DNA of 10,506 nucleotides, from NCBI GenBank assembly GCA_021784255.1, contig JAJXSZ010000081.1, forward strand, positions 1-10,506, given 5' to 3'. Within the stretch, counting starts at the first letter, position 1. Every line of letters begins with the position of its first letter. A program made the position numbers and the translations under genes. The stretch comes from Pseudomonadota bacterium (GTDB taxonomy: Bacteria > Pseudomonadota > Alphaproteobacteria > Acetobacterales > Acetobacteraceae). The notes under the pieces are model-generated. The model did no database searches, had not been told where the DNA came from, and saw only the letters and a list, made by a program, of their open reading frames with translations. This document shows positions 1 to 5,820 of this stretch, piece after piece.

Positions 1-482
1 CCGGCGACCGAGCCCACCGCCCCCGACGCGGCGGAGATCACCACCGTCTCGCCGGCCTTGGGCTGGCCGATATCCTTCATGCCGGAATAGGCGGTCGTCC
101 CCGGCATGCCGAGCACGCCGAGATAGGCCGAGAGCGGCGCCGCATCGCGCGGCAGCCTGGTCAGGTGTTTCGCCTTCGAGACGATATGCGTCTGCCAGCC
201 GCGCGGCCCCAGCACCAGGTCGCCGGGCGCGAAACCGGGCTCGGCGGATTCGATGACCTCGCCCACCGTCTCCCCCGTCATCGGCTCGCCGATCGCCACC
301 GGCGCGGCATAGGACCGGTGGCCGGACAGCCGGTTGCGCATGTAGGGGTCGATCGACAGCCAGATCGTGCGCGTCACCACCTCACCCGCCGCGGGCTTGG
401 GGATGTCGTCCTCGCGCATGGCGAAGGTGCTGGCGTCCGGGTGGTGGCGCGGGCGCTCGGCGAAGACGAGGGAGCGGCGCAT
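1..482 (-). CDS. MDR-family NADP-dependent oxidoreductase, CurA/PTGR-like (C-terminus cut by window edge)
   Basis: This is the N-terminal 160 codons of a medium-chain reductase of the zinc-independent CurA / leukotriene B4 12-hydroxydehydrogenase (prostaglandin reductase) type. Such enzymes reduce activated alkenes (enones) with NADPH in the cytoplasm. The protein starts MRRSLVFAERP. Residues 42-53 (LSIDPYMRNRLS) match the family's conserved SxDPYMR segment. Residues 120-134 carry the YLGVLGMPGTTAYSG signature, and AASGAVGSVA at 151-160 is the start of the nucleotide-binding Rossmann loop. No zinc-binding cysteine cluster appears in the visible part. The ATG (482-480) shares its A with the TGA stop of the upstream alcohol dehydrogenase (TGATG), and a GGAGG lies 7 nt upstream inside that gene, so the two are probably translationally coupled. 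The family call is firm; the natural substrate is unknown. The stop codon lies outside the window. Confidence 0.88.
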   Translation of the reverse strand, partial: MRRSLVFAERPRHHPDASTFAMREDDIPKPAAGEVVTRTIWLSIDPYMRNRLSGHRSYAAPVAIGEPMTGETVGEVIESAEPGFAPGDLVLGPRGWQTHIVSKAKHLTRLPRDAAPLSAYLGVLGMPGTTAYSGMKDIGQPKAGETVVISAASGAVGSVA

Positions 483-1543
483 CACGCCGCCTCCGCCTTG
501 AGCACCAGCCGCCCGGTGACCTGGCCCGCCCGCAGCCGCATCAGCGCCTGGTAGGCGTCGCGCTGCGGCACGGTCTGGACCGGGATCGGCGGCAGCTTGC
601 CGCCTTGCGCCAGCGCCACCAGCGCGCGCAGCTCCTTCGGGTTGCCGACGTAGCTGCCCTGCACCGTCAGCGCCTTGATCGGCACCAGCGGCAGCGCCAG
701 CGACAGCTCGCCGCCGAACAGCCCGACCATCACCAGCTTGCCGCCCTTGCGCAGCGCGTCGTAGGCGAAGCGTGCCGAGGCCGAGCCGTTCACCAGGTCG
801 ATGATCGCCCGCGGCGCACCGCCGCACGCCTCGACGATGCGCTTCGTGACCCCCTCGCCCGAGCCGTCCACAACCTTCGTCGCCCCCTCCGCAAGTGCCG
901 CCTCGCGTTTCGCGGCGCTGATGTCGACACTGACGATGGCGCGGTGGCCGAGCGCCTTCAGCACCGCGATCGCCTGCAGCCCGAGCCCGCCGGCGCCGAC
1001 CAGCACGATCGGCTCGTCGGGCGGCATCGGCATCACCTTGTTGATCGCCGAATAGACGGTGATGCCGGAGCAGGCATAGGTCGCGGCGATGGCGGGATCG
1101 AGCGTGCCGGGATCGACCAGGTGGCGCGGATGCGGCGCGATCACGTGTGTACCGTAGCCGCCGTTGCGGTAGACGCCGAGCGATTGCGGCGTCAGGCACA
1201 TGTTGTCCTCCTCGGCGAGGCAGGAGGCGCAGGTGCCGCAGCCGAGCCAGGGGAAGACGATGCGAATGTCCCCGACCCTGACCCCGCTCGCCTGCGGCCC
1301 GAGCTTGACCACGCGCCCGACGATCTCGTGGCCCATCGCCAGCGGCAGCGACAGGCCGCGGTCCTTGAGGTTCATCACCTTGCCGCCGCCGAGGTCGTAG
1401 CGGCCTTCCCAGATATGCAGGTCGGAGTGGCAGACGCCGCAATAGGTCGTCTCCAGCAGCACCTCCGTGCCCTTGGGTTCGGGCGTCGGCAGCTCGATTT
1501 CCGCGAGCGGCGCTTCGTTTTCGACGACGGCCCAGGCGCGCAT
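482..1543 (-). CDS. Zinc-dependent alcohol dehydrogenase, NAD(P)-linked (353 aa)
   Basis: This is a zinc-containing medium-chain alcohol dehydrogenase that interconverts alcohols and aldehydes or ketones in the cytoplasm. The GroES-like catalytic domain carries C38 in the YCGVCHSD motif, the GHE pair H72-E73, and C158 as the likely third catalytic-zinc ligand. The four structural-zinc cysteines are C102, C105, C108 and C116. The Rossmann loop GAGGLG is at 183-188, followed by D207 at the end of the second strand, which favours NAD+ over NADP+. Residues 50-65 (DLGGGKVMNLKDRG and flanks) form an extra loop before the GHE motif, seen in a subset of proteobacterial alcohol dehydrogenases. I chose the ATG at 1543 because GGAGG sits 5 nt upstream and the family N-terminus (MRAWAVVE) begins there; an in-frame extension to 1609 adds 22 residues with no homology features. 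It lies 72 bp after the DppC-like permease and overlaps the next oxidoreductase by one base. The substrate cannot be assigned. Confidence 0.93.
   Translation of the reverse strand: MRAWAVVENEAPLAEIELPTPEPKGTEVLLETTYCGVCHSDLHIWEGRYDLGGGKVMNLKDRGLSLPLAMGHEIVGRVVKLGPQASGVRVGDIRIVFPWLGCGTCASCLAEEDNMCLTPQSLGVYRNGGYGTHVIAPHPRHLVDPGTLDPAIAATYACSGITVYSAINKVMPMPPDEPIVLVGAGGLGLQAIAVLKALGHRAIVSVDISAAKREAALAEGATKVVDGSGEGVTKRIVEACGGAPRAIIDLVNGSASARFAYDALRKGGKLVMVGLFGGELSLALPLVPIKALTVQGSYVGNPKELRALVALAQGGKLPPIPVQTVPQRDAYQALMRLRAGQVTGRLVLKAEAA
490..494 (-). promoter_or_regulatory. Ribosome binding site (GGAGG) for the MDR oxidoreductase
   Basis: The minus strand reads GGAGG, then seven bases, then the ATG at 482. 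It lies within the last codons of the preceding alcohol dehydrogenase. It supports the chosen start and re-initiation at the TGATG junction. Confidence 0.6.
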
Positions 1544-1548
1544 GGCAT

Positions 1549-1553
1549 CCTCC
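1549..1553 (-). promoter_or_regulatory. Ribosome binding site (GGAGG) deciding the alcohol dehydrogenase start
   Basis: The minus strand reads GTGGAGGATGCCATG, so the Shine-Dalgarno core is 5 nt from the ATG at 1543. This favours 1543 over the longer in-frame start at 1609, which has no comparable site. Confidence 0.65.
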
Positions 1554-1615
1554 ACGATCTGTCGCAGGCGGCTGCGCACGATGGGAGCCCGCCGACCGCC
1601 GCCGGTCAAGGGCGG

Positions 1616-2503
1616 TTATTTGCGGCGCGGATCGAGCGCGTCGCGCAGGCCGTCGCCGACCAGGTTGAACGACAGCACGGCGAGGAAGATCGCCGCCCCG
1701 GGAAAGATCGCGAGCCACGGCGCCTGGGTGAGGAATTGCTGTGCCGAGTTCAGCATGCTGCCCCAGGACGGCGCCGGCGGCTGCTGGCCGAGACCGAGGA
1801 ACGACAGCGACGCCTCGGCGATGATCGCCGTCGCGATGGCGAGCGTGCACTGCACCAGCACTGGCGGCAGGATGTTGGGCAGCACGTGGCGCATCGCCAC
1901 CCGCCAGGGCGGGTTGCCGAGCGCGCGCGCCGCCTCGACATAGTCGTTGGTCGAGACATCGAGCGCCGCCGCGCGCGTGACGCGCTGGAACACCGGCGCC
2001 GCGGCGACGCCGATCGCGATCATCGCATTGGTCAGCGACGGGCCGAGGAAGGCGGCGAGCGCGATCGCCAGGATCAGGAACGGCACCGCCAGCATCGCAT
2101 CCACCAGCCGCCCGATCAGCGCATCCACGACGCCGCCGAGGAACCCGGCGAGCAGCCCCACCGGCACGCCGATCCCTGCCGCGATCGCCACCGCGACGAC
2201 GCCCGCGAGCAGGCTCGCCCGCGCGCCGTAGACGACGCGCGCGAACACGTCGCGTCCGTTCTCGTCCGTGCCCATCCAGTGCGCGAGCGACGGCGCCTTG
2301 CGGATCGCGGTCCAGCTCGTCGCGTCCGGACTGTCATGGGCGACCAGCGGCGCCGCCACGGCGACGACGATGAAGGCCAGCACGACGACCAGCCCGACCA
2401 TCGCCGTGCGGTGCGCCATGAAACGGCGCAGCGCCGCCCGGCGCGGGCTCTCAGGGGCCAGCCGCGCGGCGCCCGCGGCCGTGCCCGCGCCCGCCGCGCT
2501 CAT
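1616..2503 (-). CDS. ABC transporter permease, DppC/OppC-like (295 aa)
   Basis: This is one of the two inner-membrane subunits of a peptide/nickel-family (Opp/Dpp) importer, which pairs with the DppB-like protein encoded just upstream. It has the usual OppC layout. A cytoplasmic N-terminus is followed by a first membrane helix at about 34-55. A periplasmic stretch then carries the family motif MGTDENGRDVF at 77-87, followed by about five further helices. The EAA loop that contacts the ATPase is at about 187-215 (DYVEAARALG, then a conserved RHVLPN), and the C-terminus has the NLVGDGLRDALDPR signature at 280-293. The reading frame stays open far upstream (to 3205), but that part is the wrong frame of the DppB gene. 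The start at 2503 overlaps the DppB stop as ATGA, which indicates coupled translation. Length is normal. The transported solute is unknown, and no matching ATPase gene is in the window. Confidence 0.95.
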   Translation of the reverse strand: MSAAGAGTAAGAARLAPESPRRAALRRFMAHRTAMVGLVVVLAFIVVAVAAPLVAHDSPDATSWTAIRKAPSLAHWMGTDENGRDVFARVVYGARASLLAGVVAVAIAAGIGVPVGLLAGFLGGVVDALIGRLVDAMLAVPFLILAIALAAFLGPSLTNAMIAIGVAAAPVFQRVTRAAALDVSTNDYVEAARALGNPPWRVAMRHVLPNILPPVLVQCTLAIATAIIAEASLSFLGLGQQPPAPSWGSMLNSAQQFLTQAPWLAIFPGAAIFLAVLSFNLVGDGLRDALDPRRK

Positions 2504-3444
2504 GCCGCCCGCAGCCGCGGGTTGATGACGATGTAGAGCACGTCGGCGAGAAGATTGAGGCCGATATAGATGCTCGCGGTCACCATCACCACGCCCTGCA
2601 CCACCGGGTAGTCGCGGTTGAACACCGCATCGACGATCAGCTTGCCGAAGCCCGGGATGCTGAACACCTGCTCGGTCAGCACCGCGCCGGAAAGCAGCGC
2701 GCCGAACTCGAGCGCGCCGAGCGTCACCACCGGGATCAGCGCGTTGCGCAGCGCGTGGCGCAGCACGACGACGCGCTCGCCGAGCCCCTTGGCGCGCGCG
2801 GTGCGCACGTAGTCCTGGCTGAGTGCCTGCAGCATCGCGCTGCGCGTATGGCGCATCAGCACCGCGGCGATCGCGTTGCCGAGCACGAAGGCGGGCATGA
2901 TCGTGGTCGCGAGCGAGCGCTGCCAGTTGTGGGCCAGCGACACGTAGCCCGAGGGCGGCAGCCAGCCGAGATCGACCGAGAACAGCAGGATCATCATGAT
3001 GCCGAGCCAGAAGGTCGGGATCGACAGCCCGCCGAGCCCGACCGCGTTGGCCAGCCAGTCGAGCGGCGTGTCGCGCTTCACCGCCGAAAGCACGCCCATC
3101 GGCACGCCGATCGCGATCGCGATCAGGAACGCCATCGCGCCGAGCTGCAGCGTCACCGGCAGCTTCTGGCCGATGAGCTGCAGCACCGGCTCGCGCAGGC
3201 GCCACGAGTAGCCGAGATTGCCGTGCAGGATGCGCCCGAGCCAGTGCAGGTATTGCACGGGAACCGGCCGGTCGAGCCAGAGTTCGGCGCGGATCTGGGC
3301 GATGATCTGCGGGTTCGCCTCCTCGCCGGCGAGCAGCAGGGCCGGGTCGCCCGGCATCACCTGCTGCAGGCCGAAGACGAGCATGCTGACGAGCAGCAGC
3401 GTCGGGATCACCTGCAACAGGCGGATGCCTAGCCGGCCACGCAT
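2500..3444 (-). CDS. ABC transporter permease, DppB/OppB-like (314 aa)
   Basis: This is the first inner-membrane permease of the peptide/nickel-type importer. The N-terminal helix (about 8-28, RLLQVIPTLLLVSMLVFGL) is followed by the conserved PGDPA at 31-35 and a periplasmic segment with NLGYSWRLREPV at 76-87. About five more helices follow. The EAA loop lies at about 211-239 (DYVRTARAKGLGE, then RHALRNALIPV), followed by the family-typical TEQVFSIPGFG at 257-267 and DYPVVQG at 278-284. It begins 16 nt after the binding-protein stop, with a G-rich, weak ribosome site (GGGG, 7 nt before the ATG), and its stop overlaps the DppC-like start by 4 nt. Length and architecture are normal for the family. 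Whether the solute is a peptide, a metal chelate, an opine or a sugar cannot be told from the permease. Confidence 0.95.
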   Translation of the reverse strand: MRGRLGIRLLQVIPTLLLVSMLVFGLQQVMPGDPALLLAGEEANPQIIAQIRAELWLDRPVPVQYLHWLGRILHGNLGYSWRLREPVLQLIGQKLPVTLQLGAMAFLIAIAIGVPMGVLSAVKRDTPLDWLANAVGLGGLSIPTFWLGIMMILLFSVDLGWLPPSGYVSLAHNWQRSLATTIMPAFVLGNAIAAVLMRHTRSAMLQALSQDYVRTARAKGLGERVVVLRHALRNALIPVVTLGALEFGALLSGAVLTEQVFSIPGFGKLIVDAVFNRDYPVVQGVVMVTASIYIGLNLLADVLYIVINPRLRAA

Positions 3445-3460
3445 CGGGTCGCCCCGCAGC

Positions 3461-4981
3461 CTATTTCGACATCGAAACGCCCTGCAGGCGGATCATCCCG
3501 TCGGGGACGGGCACGAAGCCCTGGACCGACTTCTTCATGCCGACGATGTTGGCGAGCGTGTAGAGATACATCAGCGGCAGGTCCTTGTTCGACAGTTCCT
3601 GCACCTGGTCGTAGATCGCCTTGCGCTTGGCGAAGTCGTTGGTCGCCAACCCATCGGCCAGCAGCTTGTCCATCGCCGGGTTGCTGTAGTGGCCGTAGTT
3701 GAAGAATGCGCCGCTATGCAGGAATCCGGTCAGGTTGCCATCGGGATCGACGCGGCCGGACCAGCCGATCAGGTAGGCCTGGAAGTCGCCCTTGTGGCCC
3801 GCCTGCAGGCTGGTCGCGAACTCGAGCGTGCGCAGCTTCACGGCGAAGCCCGCCTCCTTGGCCATCGACTGGATCACGACGCCCATCTGCTGCGAGTCGG
3901 AGTTGCTGGTGATGGTCAGTGTCACCGGCACCGGCAGCTTCACCCCCGCCTGCTTGAGCAGCGCCTTCGCCTTGGCCACGTCGCGCCCCGGCACCGTGAT
4001 CGCCTTGTCGTAGAACGGGCTGAGCGGCGACAGCGCCTGTGCCGTCGGCGGATACATGCCGTTGAAGACGACCTGCGACAGCGCCTGCCGGTCGATCGAC
4101 AGCTCGAACGCCTTGCGCACCAGGGCGCTCTCGCCGATCGGTGTCTTCGCCTGCGGGCCGTTGTTGGTGTTGAAGGTGATGCCGTTATAGCCGAGGCCCG
4201 GCGAGATCACGACCTCGAGCTTCGGGTTCTTCTTCACCGCCGCGACGTCGGTCGGCAGGATCTGCTCGGAAAGATCGATGGCGCCGGCCTGCAGGTTAGC
4301 GAGGCGCACCGAGCCGTTGGGGAACGGCCGGTAGATCACCTGGTTGAAATGGATCGCCTTCGCGTTCCAGTAGCCGGGGTAGCGGTCGAGCACGATCTCG
4401 TCCTGCGGCACCCGCTTGGCGAAGGCGAACGGTCCGGCGCAGACCGGATGCAGGGCGAAATTCTTGCCCTCCTTCTTCGCTGCCGCGGGCGAAACGATCA
4501 TGCCGGCGCGATCGGTGAGCTGGGCGATCAGCCCGGCATTGGGCGCGGACAGCGTGATCTTGACCGTCAGCGGATCGACCACCTCGGCGCCGGTCACGTT
4601 GGCGAGCTCGCCCTTGCGCGCGCTGCCCTGCATCGTGAGGTCGCGCTCGATCGTGTAGACGACGGCCGCGGCATCCATCTTGGTGCCGTCCTGGAACGTC
4701 ACCCCCTGGCGCAGGTGGATGATGAGCGAGGTCGGCGACTGCCAGTTGAACGACGTCGCCAGCATCGGCACCACGTTGAGCTTGGCATCGATGTCGAACA
4801 GCTTGTCGCACAGCCCGGCGAAGACGATGCGCCCGACATAGGACTGCGCCAGCGTCGGATCGAGCTGGTCGGGATCCTCGCGCAGCGCGATGTGGAAGGT
4901 CTGCGCCCTGGCGGCGTGAACCGCCGGCACGGCGATACCAAGCACGCCGGCCGCGACGGCCGCGAGAAGTGATCTGCGCAT
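3461..4981 (-). CDS. Periplasmic binding protein of a peptide/nickel-type ABC importer (SBP family 5, 506 aa)
   Basis: This is the extracytoplasmic solute receptor (SBP_bac_5, DppA/OppA-like) for the permease pair encoded immediately downstream. It has a Sec signal peptide: MRRS, a hydrophobic stretch at about 5-20, and an AxA cleavage site after residue 23 (VHA) or 26 (ARA). There is no lipobox cysteine, so the protein should be soluble in the periplasm. The mature part opens with the family pattern (ALREDPDQLDPTLAQSY) and later has LRQGVTFQDG, AFELSIDRQAL and the WSGRVDPDGN segment common in DppA-like proteins. I chose the ATG at 4981, preceded at about 8 nt by GGGGG; an in-frame ATG at 4996 would add only MGVRI and lacks a good ribosome site. 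The livF stop lies 68 bp upstream with no clear terminator between, so read-through from the Liv genes is plausible. The ligand cannot be deduced. Confidence 0.94.
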   Translation of the reverse strand: MRRSLLAAVAAGVLGIAVPAVHAARAQTFHIALREDPDQLDPTLAQSYVGRIVFAGLCDKLFDIDAKLNVVPMLATSFNWQSPTSLIIHLRQGVTFQDGTKMDAAAVVYTIERDLTMQGSARKGELANVTGAEVVDPLTVKITLSAPNAGLIAQLTDRAGMIVSPAAAKKEGKNFALHPVCAGPFAFAKRVPQDEIVLDRYPGYWNAKAIHFNQVIYRPFPNGSVRLANLQAGAIDLSEQILPTDVAAVKKNPKLEVVISPGLGYNGITFNTNNGPQAKTPIGESALVRKAFELSIDRQALSQVVFNGMYPPTAQALSPLSPFYDKAITVPGRDVAKAKALLKQAGVKLPVPVTLTITSNSDSQQMGVVIQSMAKEAGFAVKLRTLEFATSLQAGHKGDFQAYLIGWSGRVDPDGNLTGFLHSGAFFNYGHYSNPAMDKLLADGLATNDFAKRKAIYDQVQELSNKDLPLMYLYTLANIVGMKKSVQGFVPVPDGMIRLQGVSMSK

Positions 4982-5049
4982 GATTCGGACCCCCATTTGC
5001 TCGTGGGCGCCTATCTTCGCCCGTTAGCGGAGGCTGGCAAGAGGCGCCG
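4982..5049 (-). other. Short livF to peptide-binding-protein spacer, no clear terminator
   Basis: This 68-bp spacer contains two GGCGCC hexamers and a weak AGCGG/CCGCT pairing with a long loop that starts at the livF stop. I see no stem followed by a T run and no convincing -35/-10 pair. This is compatible with co-transcription of the Liv and peptide-transporter genes. Confidence 0.4.
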
Positions 5050-5820
5050 CTATTTCGCCTCCGCCTCCGCCTTCGCGCCCGGGACCTGCAGCTCGCCGAG
5101 ATAGGCCTCGCGGATGTTCTTGTCCTCGCGCAGCTCGGCCGCGGTGCCCGAGAGCACGACGACGCCGGTCTGCAGCACATAGGCGCGATGGGCGATCGAC
5201 AGCGCCATCGAGGCGTTCTGCTCGACCATGAAGATCGAGGTACCCTGCTTGTTGATCGTCTGGATGATATCGAACACCTGCTCGACGTAGAGCGGCGACA
5301 GCCCCATCGAGGGCTCGTCCATGCAGATCAGGCGCGGCCTTGCCATCAGCGCGCGGCCTATCGCCACCATCTGCTGCTCGCCGCCGGAGAGCGTGCCGGC
5401 GACCTGGCTGCGCCGCTCCTTGACGCGCGGGAACAGCTCGTAGACGCGCTCGAGGTCCTGGGCGAACTCCGCCCCCTTCTTGCGCATGAAGGCGCCCATC
5501 TCGAGATTCTCGAACACCGTCATGCGCGGAAACAGCCGCCGCGCCTCCAGCACCGGCGCGATGCCGCGCCGCACCCGCTCGGAGGTCGACAGCTTCTCGA
5601 TCGGCTGGCCGTCGAAGATCACCGTGCCGGTGCGCGGCCGCACCACACCCATGATCGTCTTCATGGTGGTGGATTTGCCGCAGGCGTTACCGCCGAGCAG
5701 GCTCACGATCTCGCCATGGCGAATCTCGTAGTTCACGTCCTTGAGGACGTGCAGATCGCCATAGTAGGTGTTGATACTCTTGAACTCGAGCAACAGGCCC
5801 GACGTTGCGTCAAGCGGCAT
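5050..5820 (-). CDS. livF: Branched-chain amino acid-type ABC transporter ATPase LivF (256 aa)
   Basis: This is the second ATP-hydrolysing subunit of the HAAT/Liv importer; it would pair with the LivG half of the upstream fusion on the cytoplasmic face. The aromatic A-loop residue is Y20. Walker A is at 43-51 (GGNACGKST), the ABC signature LSGGEQQ at 144-150, and Walker B LICMDEP at 164-170. The switch region reads MVEQN, with Q in place of histidine, and the Q-loop region reads VLEARRLFP; both are typical of LivF rather than LivG. The P-loop residues ACG replace the commoner GAG, but the GxxxxGK[ST] consensus is intact. I chose the ATG at 5820, with AGGAG 6 nt upstream and homology beginning just after it; an in-frame extension to 5913 lies inside the LivG coding end and was rejected. 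The gene overlaps the LivM-LivG stop by 11 nt. The tail (AKAEAEAK) is charged and non-conserved. Confidence 0.95.
   Translation of the reverse strand: MPLDATSGLLLEFKSINTYYGDLHVLKDVNYEIRHGEIVSLLGGNACGKSTTMKTIMGVVRPRTGTVIFDGQPIEKLSTSERVRRGIAPVLEARRLFPRMTVFENLEMGAFMRKKGAEFAQDLERVYELFPRVKERRSQVAGTLSGGEQQMVAIGRALMARPRLICMDEPSMGLSPLYVEQVFDIIQTINKQGTSIFMVEQNASMALSIAHRAYVLQTGVVVLSGTAAELREDKNIREAYLGELQVPGAKAEAEAK

Noticed and set aside
605..2536. A 643-codon open frame on the plus strand opposite the alcohol dehydrogenase and DppC genes
   Set aside because: The product is dominated by R, H, Q, D and A with no domain or membrane pattern. It is the complement of GC-rich genes with intact motifs, a common shadow in such genomes.
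2504..3205. In-frame N-terminal extension of the DppC-like permease
   Set aside because: This stretch is an alternate frame of the DppB-like gene, Arg/Ala-rich with no membrane pattern. The ATGA overlap at 2503-2500 fits the true start.
3218..4972. A 584-codon plus-strand open frame opposite the peptide-binding protein
   Set aside because: It has the same low-complexity Arg/His/Gln/Asp composition. It lies wholly antisense to a recognisable binding protein and shows no family signature.
4982..5049. A possible terminator between livF and the peptide-binding protein
   Set aside because: The only pairing is five bases with a 16-nt loop and no T run follows, so I do not call a terminator there.
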